Assembly (NCBI GenBank): GCA_025963775.1
Contig: JAOQAD010000040.1
Span: 1 to 64,000, forward strand
Reading direction: 5' to 3'
Source: Bacteroidota bacterium
GTDB lineage: Bacteria > Bacteroidota > Bacteroidia > 2-12-FULL-35-15
DNA: 64,000 nucleotides
Positions within the stretch are counted from its first letter, which is position 1; every line of letters starts with the position of its first letter. Below the pieces are notes generated by a model. The model worked only from the letters and a program-made list of their open reading frames with translations, was not told the DNA's origin and ran no database searches. The translations under genes and the position numbers were made by a program. This document shows positions 49,059 to 59,600 of this stretch, piece by piece.

Positions 49059-49688
49059 CGGGCTTGCCTGGGATGACACGCCGTTCACCGGACGATCATC
49101 ATTGTTGTCATTCTGAACGGATCGCAGCGGTTGAAGAATCTTCTCCCGGCGACCACAGTTAAGATTAAGAAGATCCATTCGCTTCGCTCAGGATGACATA
49201 CTGCTTACATAGTGTTTTGTAATTCTGAACGCAAGCTGTGCCTGGAATAAGCTCCCCCGGGCAGGCTCGGATGACAGGCCGCTCACCGGACGATCATCGC
49301 TTGGTGTCATTCTGAACGGAGCGCAGCGGTTGAAGAATCTTCTCCCGGCGACCGCGGTTAAGATTAAGAAGATCCATTCGCTTCGCTCAGGATGACATAC
49401 TGCCTGCATAATGTTTTGCAATTCTGAACGCAAACTGTGCCTCGAATAAGATCCCCCGGGCAAGCTCGGGATGACACGCCGCTCACCGGAACGACCATCG
49501 TTTGTTGTCATTCTGAACGGAGCGCAGCGAAGTGAAGAATCTTCTCCCGGCGACCACAGTTAAGATTAAGAAGATCCATTCGCTTCGCTCAGGATGACAT
49601 ACTGCTTGCATAGTATTTTGTAATTCTGAACGCAGGCTGTGTTTGGAATAAGCTCCCCCGGGCAGGCTCGGGATGACACGCCGCTCAA
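49059..49688. repeat. Three tandem ~200-bp intergenic palindromic repeats
   Basis: Units begin with GTCATTCTGAACGG at 49107, 49306 and 49507 (periods 199 and 201 bp). Each contains TTGAAGAATCTTCTCCCGGC or a close variant, then AAGAAGATCCATTCGCTTCG and CAGGATGACATACTG, and ends in a second palindrome (CCCGGGCA..CTCGGGATGACA). The two halves of each unit are imperfect inverted repeats, so each can fold into large hairpins. A partial unit begins the array. The 635-bp gap between the DUF3857 gene and pbpC contains no gene. REP/BIME-like elements are the best comparison. Confidence 0.85.
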
Positions 49689-52045
49689 TCCTTCCCCATT
49701 ACCTCAAACTTTACCGACACCGAGATCCCATTTTCATCAATGAGCATCAGCTTGTGCTTGCCTACAGAAGGATTAAGCGCCAGTTGGTGGATCTCTACTG
49801 TTTCGCCAAGGTATTCATCATCGAGGTGCCAGTAGATCTTTGTATGGATGTTCCTGTGTGCCGCTTCAAAAACCGTTCTCCCCGTTTTACCATCGATCTC
49901 CACCGGCACATAGATCCTGCTGTTGGGCTTTGGGTATAGTACCGCGATCGCCCTGTCGGAGATCTTTGCGAGGCATTCTGCTTTAAAATCGGGAAGGATC
50001 CTGTAATTCGGATGATTGAATTTATAATACCGTTCGATCAGCGGGGGCAGCACAAACCAGGCGGTGTTCTTCATGTTGTATACCGATTCACAATCACTGT
50101 CCACCCGCTGCTTTCCATCCTTTGTTAAATGCACCATCTGGTGATACGGGCAAGCAGTCGTATTCAGGCAGGTTTTCGGCATCCATACCGAAATTTTATT
50201 TTCACAGAGGTCCGAAGCGCGCTGCCCGCTTTCCTTACAGATCATCACTTTGCATTGTTCTTCACGCGGTGCCCTGAACCATGCCGCTGAGCGCGGAAGC
50301 TGTGAGAACACATCGAACAATAAAGGAGCTGCCGCCTTGATCCCGGTCAATCCCGGCCGGCCTTCCCCATCGGCATTGCCCACCCAAACGGATACCACGT
50401 AATCGGGCGTGATGCCGATCGCCCATGCATCGCGGAAGCCAAAGCTGGTACCTGTTTTCCATGCGATCTTCTGCGCCGAAGCAAAAGCTTTCCAGTTGCC
50501 CTCATCATCCGGGCGGTTCACTTCCACCATCGCTTCAAAAGTGCTGAAGATTGCCGCCTTGTTTGTTTTAGTCACCCATCTGCGCTTCTTCTTCTCTTCT
50601 TTTTTGGGCACTGCTTCCTCTTCGAATTGCAGCGGCACAGCTTTTCCACTTTGTAATTCCTGCGCCATCTGCATGTATACCTGGTTCAGGTCATAAAGCT
50701 TTGCTTCCGCCCCGCCGAGGATCAGCGACAATCCGTAATGCTGTGCAGGCTTGCTCAGCGTAGTCATTCCGTAATTTTTCAGGTCGCGGTAAAATTTCTC
50801 AAGCCCGTATTCATTCAGCAGGCGCACCATCGGGATGTTAAGGCTTCGCGACAATGCCTGGTTTGCAGGCACGGCCCCATCGAACTGCAGCGAAAAATTC
50901 TTTGGGGAAAAGCTCCCGAACTGGGTTGGAATATCGGGCAGCAGCATGGCGGGTGTGATCAGGCCATCCTCGAGGCTTTTTGCATACAGCAATGGCTTGA
51001 GAATGCTTCCCGTGCTTCTCGGTGCCACGATGCAATCCACATCGCCGCTGTGCTCCGCATCGGTTGCCCTTGTATTTCCAACATAGGCAAGCACTTCACC
51101 GGTCTTTACGGAAGTGATCATGACCGCCCCATTATAAATTTTATTTTCCTGCAGCAGTTCGCTGTGCGCCTGCAGCTGCTGCATCGCCTTTGCCTGCAGG
51201 GAATTATCGATCGTGCTGCAAATTGTTTTCCCCCTGCTGCCTTCCTTAATGAACTTTGCAAGCAGGTGCGGCGCTGACTGCGGCAAGCGCAATGGCTTAT
51301 CGGGCAATGGTTCTGAAAGTGCAAGCTGATAAGTGGTCTCATCGATCGCCTGGATGTCCTGCAAACGCTTCAGCAAACGGTTCCGCTTTTCAAGCAGGCG
51401 CCGGTGGTTCTTTCCCGGGTAAATGAGCCCGGGAGCATTCGGCAATACTGCCAGCGTAGCGCTTTCCGCCCAGCTCAATGTTTTTGATGGCCTCCCGTAA
51501 TACCGCCAGGATGCAGCTTCCAGCCCAACCACATTGTTCCCGAAAGGTGCATTGGAAGCATAGTAATTCAGGATCTCCTTTTTGCTGAAGCGGATCTCCA
51601 GCCTTGTCGCCATCAGCATCTCGATCACTTTTTCGGTAACCGTGCGCGGCGGGTTCTTCCGCATGATCCGCGCCAGCTGCATGGTAATGGTGCTTCCACC
51701 GCTCACCACCCGCTTGTTCTTTACATTCTGCACCACTGCCCTGCCAATGCCATTGATACTGATCCCATAATGTCCGTAAAAATTCCGGTCCTCGAACTCA
51801 ATAATGCATTTCTCAAATTTGGATGGAATGCTGTCTGCCGCACTGAAACGCCATTGCCCATCGCCGGCGATCTTCGCCCCAAGCAGCACGCCATTCCTGT
51901 CAAGCAAAACGGTGGAGGTCGGATCGCTGAAGAGCCTTTCCGGGAGGCAACCTGCGTACCAGGTGATGAAGAGGCAAAAGCCGATAAAAGCGAAATCCCT
52001 TGAAAAACCCTTTAACAGGGGCTTATTGATCCGAATCTTTTTCAT
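49685..52045 (-). CDS. pbpC: Penicillin-binding protein 1C
   Basis: 786 residues. Membrane anchor (DFAFIGFCLFITWYAGCL, about 17-34), transglycosylase domain (about 50-230) with catalytic E85 in IEFEDRNFYGHYGI, GGSTITMQLAR and FSKKEILNYYASNAPFG, then the transpeptidase domain with the active-site Ser in APRSTGSILKPLLYA and the KTGT box in AWKTGTSFGFRDAWA. The C-terminal BiPBP_C beta domain (about 690-786) marks the 1C class. It polymerises and possibly cross-links peptidoglycan. In many bacteria it is adjacent to the alpha-2-macroglobulin gene; here four genes intervene. The predicted transcript starts at or within 1-2 nt of the ATG. Confidence 0.95.
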   Translation of the reverse strand: MKKIRINKPLLKGFSRDFAFIGFCLFITWYAGCLPERLFSDPTSTVLLDRNGVLLGAKIAGDGQWRFSAADSIPSKFEKCIIEFEDRNFYGHYGISINGIGRAVVQNVKNKRVVSGGSTITMQLARIMRKNPPRTVTEKVIEMLMATRLEIRFSKKEILNYYASNAPFGNNVVGLEAASWRYYGRPSKTLSWAESATLAVLPNAPGLIYPGKNHRRLLEKRNRLLKRLQDIQAIDETTYQLALSEPLPDKPLRLPQSAPHLLAKFIKEGSRGKTICSTIDNSLQAKAMQQLQAHSELLQENKIYNGAVMITSVKTGEVLAYVGNTRATDAEHSGDVDCIVAPRSTGSILKPLLYAKSLEDGLITPAMLLPDIPTQFGSFSPKNFSLQFDGAVPANQALSRSLNIPMVRLLNEYGLEKFYRDLKNYGMTTLSKPAQHYGLSLILGGAEAKLYDLNQVYMQMAQELQSGKAVPLQFEEEAVPKKEEKKKRRWVTKTNKAAIFSTFEAMVEVNRPDDEGNWKAFASAQKIAWKTGTSFGFRDAWAIGITPDYVVSVWVGNADGEGRPGLTGIKAAAPLLFDVFSQLPRSAAWFRAPREEQCKVMICKESGQRASDLCENKISVWMPKTCLNTTACPYHQMVHLTKDGKQRVDSDCESVYNMKNTAWFVLPPLIERYYKFNHPNYRILPDFKAECLAKISDRAIAVLYPKPNSRIYVPVEIDGKTGRTVFEAAHRNIHTKIYWHLDDEYLGETVEIHQLALNPSVGKHKLMLIDENGISVSVKFEVMGKD

Positions 52046-52050
52046 GCCAT

Positions 52051-52058
52051 CAAAATTA
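52051..52058 (-). promoter_or_regulatory. -7 promoter element of pbpC, almost touching the start codon
   Basis: TAATTTTG on the minus strand ends at 52051, six bases before the ATG at 52045. The predicted start site coincides with the start codon, implying a leaderless or near-leaderless mRNA. Confidence 0.6.
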
Positions 52059-52123
52059 AGGCGGACAAAGCAGGTATTTTTGAGCTTTTATTATTCGCTG
52101 TCCTTTTAATCGGAAGTGTTTTT

Positions 52124-52131
52124 TATCTTTG
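52124..52131 (+). promoter_or_regulatory. -7 promoter element of the Reg_prop/LytS kinase, almost touching the start codon
   Basis: TATCTTTG matches TAnnTTTG and ends 5 bp before the GTG start at 52137, so the mRNA is again predicted to be leaderless. Confidence 0.55.
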
Positions 52132-52136
52132 ATTAA

Positions 52137-55100
52137 GTGAAAAGAACCCTCTCCATCCTTTGTTTCCTGCTCTGCCTTTTCCCGGCTTTTTCGCAGCAGT
52201 ATAACTTTCACAACTATTCGGTGAAAGATGGCGTTGCGCAATCCCAGATCTACAGCCTGCTGCAGGACAGCCGCGGCTATCTCTGGATGGGAACGCACGG
52301 AGGCGGCATCTGCCGTTTCGATGGAATGAATTTCAAAACATACACTGTTAACGACGGGCTTTTTAATAACAATGTTTTTTGTATCCGGGAAGACCGGAAG
52401 CATAACCTCTGGATCGGCACGAACGGCGGGCTTTCCATGTACAACGGGATCACTTTCGTGAATTACCAGCCCAAAGATTCAAGCCAGCTGCAGGTGCTTG
52501 ACCTTGATTTCGACAGCAGGAACAGGAAATGGCTGGCGACCTATTCCGGTGTATGGTACCTCGATGACCGCAATACATTTATTAATGTACACGACCTGCT
52601 GAAGCAAAAAAGAGCAGTGGTAAATGCAATTCTCGTGGACAAGGAAGGCAATACCTGGTATGGCGGCGGAGATGGCTTGTACAGGATCACTGAAAACGGA
52701 AATACATTTTCCTGCATGCGCTATGGGAAGGAACAGGGATTCATGAACAATTCCATCACCAGCCTGAAGCAGGATGCAAAAGGGAATATCTGGATCGGAA
52801 CATACGGCGATGGCGTTTATGTGTATGATGGGAAAACTTTTTCGCGCATTGATTTTCACCTGGAGCTTTACAAAAAAACCGTTCTCGATATTTATTTCGA
52901 CAGCCGCGACAATGTATGGCTTGCCACGCTGAACAACGGCGTTGCGCAGTACAACACGCTTGCGAAAACATTCAGCTGGCTTACCGAGAACGAAGGGCTC
53001 AGCAACAACCATGTGCTGAGCCTCCTTGAAGATAAAAGCGGAAATTACTGGTTCGGTACTTCCGGCGGCGGGGTTTGCAATTATTTCGGCAAGCAGTTCA
53101 CCAATTATGATAAATCAGCCGGGCTCGGGGGCAATTTTATTTACAGCATTTTCAGGGACAGCAGGAACAGGCTGTGGATCGGCACTTCAGACAAGGGCGT
53201 GAGCATCTTCGACAGTGCCAGGTTCTCCAGCTTCAATGCCGGCAATGGCTTTGCGGATGTGAAAGTAAAAGCGATCAACGAAGATGAAGCAGGAAATATT
53301 TATCTCGGGACGGAAGGTGATGGCGTATACATATACAACGGCACAGAGTTCAAGCCTTATGAAGGATTAACAAAAAAATACGTAAGAAGCATTGTAAAGG
53401 ACAAAACGGGCAACCTGTACATTGCAACTGCCGGAACAGGCATTTACAAACTCGACCTCAGTGAAGCAAAACCAAAGCTGGAAAATTTCAGGACGGCCGA
53501 TGGCCTGCTGCATGACCGTGTAACCTGCCTGCATTACGACAAGCAGGGCAAGCTCTGGTACGGCACGGAAAGCAATGGCATTTCGTATTTATTGAATGAT
53601 GTGCCCCAGAAACGGTCCATCAGTAAAAAAGACGGGCTGCAATCGAACACGATCCGCTGCCTTACTGAAGACCAGAGCGGCTACCTCTGGGTGGGCACGG
53701 GTGAAGGGATCGCCTCACTGCCTTTGTACCAGGGAGATCTGAAGGTACAGGCTTATGACCATACTGCAAAGCTGCGGCTGACTTCCTCCAACATTTATCT
53801 GATCACTGCCGATAAGGAGAATAATTTATTTGTGGGGACTGAAACAGGACTGGATTACATTTATCTTGATAAAGCCCGGAAACCTGCAGAGATCAAACAT
53901 TACAGCAAGGGAGAAGGATTCACCGGAATCGAGACCTGCCAGAACTCTGTGTTCCGGGATGCTGACGGGACCATTTGGTTTGGCACCATCAACGGCCTTT
54001 CGAAATACAATCCCGCAAACCTCGTGAAGAATGAAAACGAGCCGGTGACAAGCATTACAGACATTAAATTATTTTACGAGAGCATCTCCAACACTCCTTA
54101 TAAAAACTTTGCTGGCGACTGGAATACGATCTCTTCGATGAACCTGCCTTATGACCAGAACCATCTTACATTCGATTTCTTCGCGATCAATTTCAGCAAT
54201 CCCGATGCAGTAAAATACCAATGGAAGCTGGACGGTTTTGACAAGGACTGGTCGCCGGTCTCAAAAAACCACAGTATTCTTTATTCAAACTTAAATGCAG
54301 GCGATTACACCTTCATGGTGAAAGCCTGCAACGAAGACGGCGTATGGAACAAGGAACCGGTGATGCTCCGCTTTCACATCTCTCCTCCTGTATGGCTCCG
54401 CTGGTGGTTCATTGCGCTTGCTGTGATCATTATTGTGAGCGTTGTATTCTTCATTTTCAAATGGCGTGAAAACCGCATCCGCTCAAAAGCAGAAGAGCAG
54501 CAGCGAAAATTACAGCTGGAGAAAGATGTGGTGGAGCTGGAACAAAAAGCGCTGCGCCTGCAGATGAACCCGCATTTTATTTTCAATGCACTGAATTCGA
54601 TCCAGTCGCAGATAGGCACCGACAACGAACAGGCAGCGCGTTATTATTTAGCAAAGTTCTCCCGCCTGATGCGGCAGATCCTCGACAACTCAAGGAATAC
54701 GGTGATCACGCTGGAAGAGGAAGTGAACACGCTCGAGAATTACCTGCTGATCGAAAAATTCTGTAACGGCGACCGCTTCGATTATAAGATCAGCGTTGAC
54801 CCTGCCATAGAAAAAGATTACATCAAGATCCCGCCGATGCTGCTGCAACCCTTTGTGGAAAATGCGATCAAGCACGGACTGAAATACATGGAAGGAGAAA
54901 AGCGCGGACTGATCGAAGTGGAATTCATTGAAAAAAACGGCCTGCTGGAATGTTCTGTGCAGGACAATGGCATCGGGAGGACAAGGTCGGAAGAGATGAA
55001 CAGGATCAGCAAAGAAACGTATCATAAGTCAACAGCCCTGTTAGTAACGCAGGAACGCCTTGACCTCTTGCAGGAAGGAAAGAACATTCAGTCGCTGGAG

Positions 55101-55172
55101 ATCATTGACCTGTACGACGAACAGGGCAATGCATCCGGAACGAAGGTGATCCTGAGAATTCCGCTTTCGTAG
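52137..55172 (+). CDS. Two-component sensor with periplasmic propeller and LytS-type histidine kinase
   Basis: 1011 residues. Start GTG gives a clean signal peptide (MKRTLSILCFLLCLFPAFSQ). Reg_prop beta-propeller repeats (about 25-640; GLFNNNVFCIREDRKHNLWI, GLSNNHVLSLLEDKSGNYWF, GLQSNTIRCLTEDQSGYLWV), a Y_Y_Y beta-sandwich (about 685-750; YQWKLDGFDKDWSPVSKNHS), one membrane helix (about 752-778) and a His_kinase/LytS domain with H813 (LQMNPHFIFNALNSIQSQI) and an HATPase (PPMLLQPFVENAIKHGLKYM, VQDNGIGRTRSEEM). It lacks the receiver and AraC domains of the hybrid Bacteroides sensors. It is followed after 22 bp by its LytTR partner. Ligand unknown, often a polysaccharide in related proteins. Confidence 0.94.
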   Translation: MKRTLSILCFLLCLFPAFSQQYNFHNYSVKDGVAQSQIYSLLQDSRGYLWMGTHGGGICRFDGMNFKTYTVNDGLFNNNVFCIREDRKHNLWIGTNGGLSMYNGITFVNYQPKDSSQLQVLDLDFDSRNRKWLATYSGVWYLDDRNTFINVHDLLKQKRAVVNAILVDKEGNTWYGGGDGLYRITENGNTFSCMRYGKEQGFMNNSITSLKQDAKGNIWIGTYGDGVYVYDGKTFSRIDFHLELYKKTVLDIYFDSRDNVWLATLNNGVAQYNTLAKTFSWLTENEGLSNNHVLSLLEDKSGNYWFGTSGGGVCNYFGKQFTNYDKSAGLGGNFIYSIFRDSRNRLWIGTSDKGVSIFDSARFSSFNAGNGFADVKVKAINEDEAGNIYLGTEGDGVYIYNGTEFKPYEGLTKKYVRSIVKDKTGNLYIATAGTGIYKLDLSEAKPKLENFRTADGLLHDRVTCLHYDKQGKLWYGTESNGISYLLNDVPQKRSISKKDGLQSNTIRCLTEDQSGYLWVGTGEGIASLPLYQGDLKVQAYDHTAKLRLTSSNIYLITADKENNLFVGTETGLDYIYLDKARKPAEIKHYSKGEGFTGIETCQNSVFRDADGTIWFGTINGLSKYNPANLVKNENEPVTSITDIKLFYESISNTPYKNFAGDWNTISSMNLPYDQNHLTFDFFAINFSNPDAVKYQWKLDGFDKDWSPVSKNHSILYSNLNAGDYTFMVKACNEDGVWNKEPVMLRFHISPPVWLRWWFIALAVIIIVSVVFFIFKWRENRIRSKAEEQQRKLQLEKDVVELEQKALRLQMNPHFIFNALNSIQSQIGTDNEQAARYYLAKFSRLMRQILDNSRNTVITLEEEVNTLENYLLIEKFCNGDRFDYKISVDPAIEKDYIKIPPMLLQPFVENAIKHGLKYMEGEKRGLIEVEFIEKNGLLECSVQDNGIGRTRSEEMNRISKETYHKSTALLVTQERLDLLQEGKNIQSLEIIDLYDEQGNASGTKVILRIPLS

Positions 55173-55194
55173 CAAAAATTATATTCGCAATACC

Positions 55195-55938
55195 ATGATA
55201 AAAGCAATCATAATAGACGACATTGAGCAGGCACGCATCACGCTGAAAAAAGACCTGCAGGTGTATGCAAAGGATGTGACCGTGATCGGGGAAGCCAACG
55301 GCGTGGTGGAAGGCGCCAAATTATTGCGCAGCATGCAGCCCGATGTGCTGTTCCTCGATATCCAGATGCAGGATGGGAGCGGCTTCGACCTCCTCGACAT
55401 CTTGAAAGATATCCCTTTCAAGATCATCTTTATCACCGCATCGGATGCACATGCGATAAAGGCATTCCGGTATGCCGCCATCGATTACCTGCTGAAGCCC
55501 GTTGATCCCGATGAGCTGATCACTGCGCTCGCAAGATTCCGCGAAGAAAAGTTCAACGAGAATGATAAATACAGGCTGCTCAATGATTCATTAAAGAACA
55601 ATCACCGTCCGCATGAGCGGCTGGCATTGCACACACAGGATAAGATCCACATCGTGAACATCAATGACATCATCCGCTGCGAAAGCAATATCAATTATAC
55701 GGAGTTCCATTTTTCAAACGGCAAGAAACTGCTGGTGACAAAAACATTGAAGGACTTTGAAGACCTGCTTGCCGACCAGGGATTTTACCGCGTTCATCAA
55801 TCGCATCTTGTCAATACAAAATACATCAAAGAGTTCATCAAGACCGATGGCGGCTACCTGCTGATGACGGATGGCTGCAATGTGCCTGTTTCAACGAGGA
55901 AAAGGCCGGAGGTGATTAAAATGCTGGAGGAGTTGTAA
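55195..55938 (+). CDS. LytTR-family response regulator
   Basis: 247 residues. Receiver domain (1-120) with D8/D9, phospho-acceptor D55 (VLFLDIQMQDGSG), switch T in FITASDAHAIKAFRYAAIDYLLKP and the conserved KPVD. LytTR DNA-binding domain (about 145-247; LALHTQDKIHIVNINDIIRC, YTEFHFSNGKKLLVTKTLKD, FYRVHQSHLVNTKYI). Partner of the LytS-type kinase upstream in the same operon. Confidence 0.95.
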   Translation: MIKAIIIDDIEQARITLKKDLQVYAKDVTVIGEANGVVEGAKLLRSMQPDVLFLDIQMQDGSGFDLLDILKDIPFKIIFITASDAHAIKAFRYAAIDYLLKPVDPDELITALARFREEKFNENDKYRLLNDSLKNNHRPHERLALHTQDKIHIVNINDIIRCESNINYTEFHFSNGKKLLVTKTLKDFEDLLADQGFYRVHQSHLVNTKYIKEFIKTDGGYLLMTDGCNVPVSTRKRPEVIKMLEEL

Positions 55939-56016
55939 TGTTTCGCCCCTCCCGGGGCAAGGATTCTGCTTCATTTTATATTTTCTAAAAATGTGTGGCC
56001 TCTCTGAGCCATAGAA

Positions 56017-56050
56017 TAAAAAACCGGGCACCTCTGCGTGCCCGGAAAAA
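56017..56050 (-). terminator. Intrinsic terminator of the GRDP-like gene
   Basis: The stem CCGGGCA / TGCCCGG has its T run on the minus strand (complement of the A run at 56015-56022), 43 bp after the stop codon of the minus-strand gene. Confidence 0.85.
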
Positions 56051-56092
56051 TCACAAACAATTTTATTTTCAAAACCCACCACTTTATTCCTG

Positions 56093-56590
56093 TTATTCAT
56101 CTTTGCATGCAGAAGATACGCGGCAGGCACAGGAGCTTGACTTATGACAGGCATGGTCATCCCCGCAGCGCGATGCCAATGCATCTTCCATCTCCGCCAT
56201 AAAGGTGATCTTATACATCACCTTCGTCTGTTCAAACGCATTTACAAGATCCTGCTTGTCTTCTTCTCCATGCATCCCGAAATACGGATAGTGATGCACG
56301 AAGTGCCCGAATATTTTGTTGCAATCCCCTGCGTATGCACGGGTATCCAGTATATGCTGGTGCCAGAACTTGTCCATGATCCTGTTCGGAACAATATCTG
56401 CCTTCGGATACAATTTTGCAAGCGTGAGGTAACGCTTGTATTCCACTTCTGCAAGCTCGCATAGCTCAGTTGTCCAGCCCTGGCCTTCCTCTGCATCCAT
56501 TAACTTCCATTTGATCCGCTCAAGGTCCAGGGCTGCAATTTCCGGCAGTATGCCAATGGATGCCTGAGATAAAATTTCAAGTGTTTTCAT
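56093..56590 (-). CDS. GRDP-like (PF07173-type) protein with cysteine-rich tail
   Basis: 165 residues. The central part matches the glycine-rich-domain-protein-like family: Y51-K-R-Y-L, then D73-K-F-W76-H77-Q-H79-I-L-D82-T, Y86, D89-C90, and FGHFVHHYPYFGM. The invariant His, Asp and Cys may form a metal or cofactor site. The last 25 residues add five more Cys and two His (C142, C148, C154, C156, C162), suggesting metal binding. The function of the bacterial stand-alone family is not known. It lies 60 bp downstream of the alpha-2-macroglobulin gene, same strand, no clear promoter between, so the two may share a transcript. Confidence 0.78.
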   Translation of the reverse strand: MKTLEILSQASIGILPEIAALDLERIKWKLMDAEEGQGWTTELCELAEVEYKRYLTLAKLYPKADIVPNRIMDKFWHQHILDTRAYAGDCNKIFGHFVHHYPYFGMHGEEDKQDLVNAFEQTKVMYKITFMAEMEDALASRCGDDHACHKSSSCACRVSSACKDE

Positions 56591-56650
56591 TTTTATAGTT
56601 TATGTTTATGCGCCTACTCTGAATGGTTTTCGGCTTCCCCTTTTAAGTTT

Positions 56651-59600
56651 TTATTTAGAAGCTATCGGCGTAATCTCCTTCACCACTTCCACCCAGCGCC
56701 CAGGTATGCGTGCATTGATCGTTTGATCATACATTGCTTCGCTGTAAACCGTAGGCAGGTAAAACCTTCCCAGATAAGTTGCATTCAGCTGGATCACAAA
56801 TGTCTTGCTGGTATTCGCCGTAAGGTCATAATAACTGTACACCCTGTCATCGCGGATATCCTGGTAGCGTGCCGCATTCGCAGCGCCGGTTTCATCCATC
56901 CGTGTATTGTGGATCTCCCATCCGCCCGGGAAGATCTGGTTCAGCGCCATCTCTTTTAAGAAGCCTTTTGTACCGGGATTTACAATTTTCACCTCCGCTA
57001 TAAAATCAGTTCCCTGCACCAGCTTGTCCGGTTGGATCTCCTTGCCATTCATGTCCTTGTATTTCACTTCCATCACCAGGTTGTTGGATGCTGCCGTTTT
57101 ATCCCCGATCAGCGGGATGCCCTGCACCAGCACTTTTACAAACAAGGTCGATTTTCCTGTATTCTTCAGCGAAACACCTGCAGTTTTTTCAAAATCGCTT
57201 TCCGAATACTTCAGCTGCACCATTGTTTTTTTACTGCTCATCATTTTAGCCGAACCGGCATTCAGGGCGTAAGAGAAGCTCATCTCCGTATTGTTGCCTT
57301 TTGCGCCGATGTACCCGCACAGCGCCAGCAGGCTGTATGCTGTTTCCTGTGTGCTCATCCAGGATTCGGAAGCAAGCGACTTCGCCACTTTTTGTGCCAG
57401 GGGCAATGCTTTGGCGCGTTCACCTAACATGCTCAGTGTTTCAAGGATCATGGCTTCATCACGCGTGTCGGAGCCATAGCTGTAGGACAGCTCTTTGTAT
57501 GGCGTAACGCTTACAGATAAACCTTTGATGAGATTTGTTGCCACCTCATTTTGTCCCACAAGCCTGTATGCTGCTGCCAGCCTCCATTTTGCCTCTGCTG
57601 AAAGATTGTTTTCTTCACGCAGCCTGTTCATCGCCCCAAGCTCCGCGTTGTTGCTCAGTGCCAGCACAAATAACCGGTATGCCTGGATCACCTGGTTGCT
57701 TTCATATCCATGCGGATGTGTGTAGGAGCTGCCTGTAGACGACCAGTTCCTTGCCTGCTGCTGCTGGTATTTCAGCCACCTTGCTTTTAAATTACCCGGA
57801 AGGCTGTAGCCCTGCTTTTCGGCTTCGATAAAGAAATGCCCGGCATAATTGCTTCCCCATTCACTGTCCTCGCTTTCACCCGGCCAGTATGAGAATCCGC
57901 CGTTCGATGTCTGGAACAGCTGCAGGCGCTTCAAACCAGCTTTCACATTCTGCGAGATCTTGTTCCTCTGCACATCTTTCATTTCAACAAGATTGCATAC
58001 ATACAGCTGCGGAAAAACCGAAGAGGTTGTCTGCTCGATACAGCCATGCGGATACTGAATCAAATAATCCAGTCGTTTTTCCAGCCCCATGGAAGGAATA
58101 GTGGAAAGCTCAACCGTAGCCTTATTCGTTCCTGCAATTCCTTTGAATGTCATTTCAGTTTCCCATGATGTTCCCGGCTCCAGCGCGATTTCCAGGCCTT
58201 CCACCACTTTCGGGTTTGGCGTGCGCACATCCAGCTCGATCTCCTGCACGGCTCTTTCTTTTCCACTTACCGCAGTGATCTTCACTTTTGCGATCCCCAC
58301 TTTCTGAGCGACGTTCAATTTAAAGTTGATCACCTCATCACCTGTTTCCGAAAAATGCATGCTTTGCTGTTTGCTGCCATCCACCACCAGGAAATCATTC
58401 ACTTCAATATCGATCTTCACATCCTTCACCTGTTTTTCCATTGCGAATACATCCACCGGCAATGCAACGCTTTCACCGGGCCCAAGCACACGTGGCAGCG
58501 TAGCGAGGATCATCAGCGGCTTTCTCACGGCAACCGTTTTTTCTGCATTGCCATACGCGCCATTATTTTCAGCAACCACCATCACTCTTACCGAGCCCAC
58601 ATAATTCGGAATTTGAATGGAGTGCGTTTTTTCCTGTCCTGCCTCCAGCGTAAAGGGCCCAACGTATTTTACCATCGGCTTGAAACGGTTTGCCTTCAGG
58701 CCTTTTCCTCCCTCGCCATCGCCGTCGCCACCAATGCTCAGCAGCTTGTTCAGCTTGCCTGCATACGCACCGATCACATCATCGTACATATCCCATGTTT
58801 TCACACCCAGCGCTTCCCTTGCATAGAAGGTGTTCCAGGGCTGCGGCGTTTTGAACCGCGTAAGGTCAAGCAATCCTTCATCCACAATGGCAAGCGTGTA
58901 GGTCATTTTCCTCCCGTTCTTTTCTTTCACTTTTACCGATGCAGTAGATTCCGGCTTCAATACATCCGTCATTTTTATTTCGGGACACAGGTGCGTCATC
59001 GGTTCGTCCACGAGGATCGGAACAACACCGTACATGCGGATCGGGAGGTCGTTCTTCGTGCTTGCATGCGGCTGGATGAGCGTTACATGCACATACGCGT
59101 TCGGCGTCATCTGCGCGGTTGCAGGAAACTCATACGTTGTCTCGCCTTTTTTGGTCTGGATCCAGAACTTCTTCACCACTTTGGTTCCTGTTTCGATGCT
59201 CACCAATGCCATTCCATCGGAAGGAGAAGGAAAAGAAAGCTTTATGTTTTCGCCGGTCGTGTATTTTTCTTTGTTGCAGGCAAAATTGAGCATGTTCGCA
59301 TTTTCATTGGAGCTCCTGTTTCCCCTGCTCCAGTACGGCCAGTCGATGTAGATCACCTTGCCTGTCTGGTGCCCGCCAACAGGATCGGTAACAGTCACAA
59401 GGTAGCGGCCGTATTCAGGATAATTGATGCGGAATTTAAATGAACCTCTTCCATCTGTGGCTTTGATCATGGTATCCTTCATCACGATCGTTCCTGTCCT
59501 CGAAATGTAATCGGCGATATTGTCCTGGTCCTTTTCATACCACCAGCGCCACTGGATCTTATAGATCTTTACCTGCAGTTTGTTCGCAGTTACCAGCTCA

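Noticed and set aside
49059..49688. CRISPR array
   Set aside because: Repeats are about 200 bp long and contiguous with no unique spacers, and no cas genes are present.
58355..59443. 362-residue plus-strand reading frame
   Set aside because: Antisense to the alpha-2-macroglobulin gene; His/Cys/Arg-rich composition typical of shadow frames.
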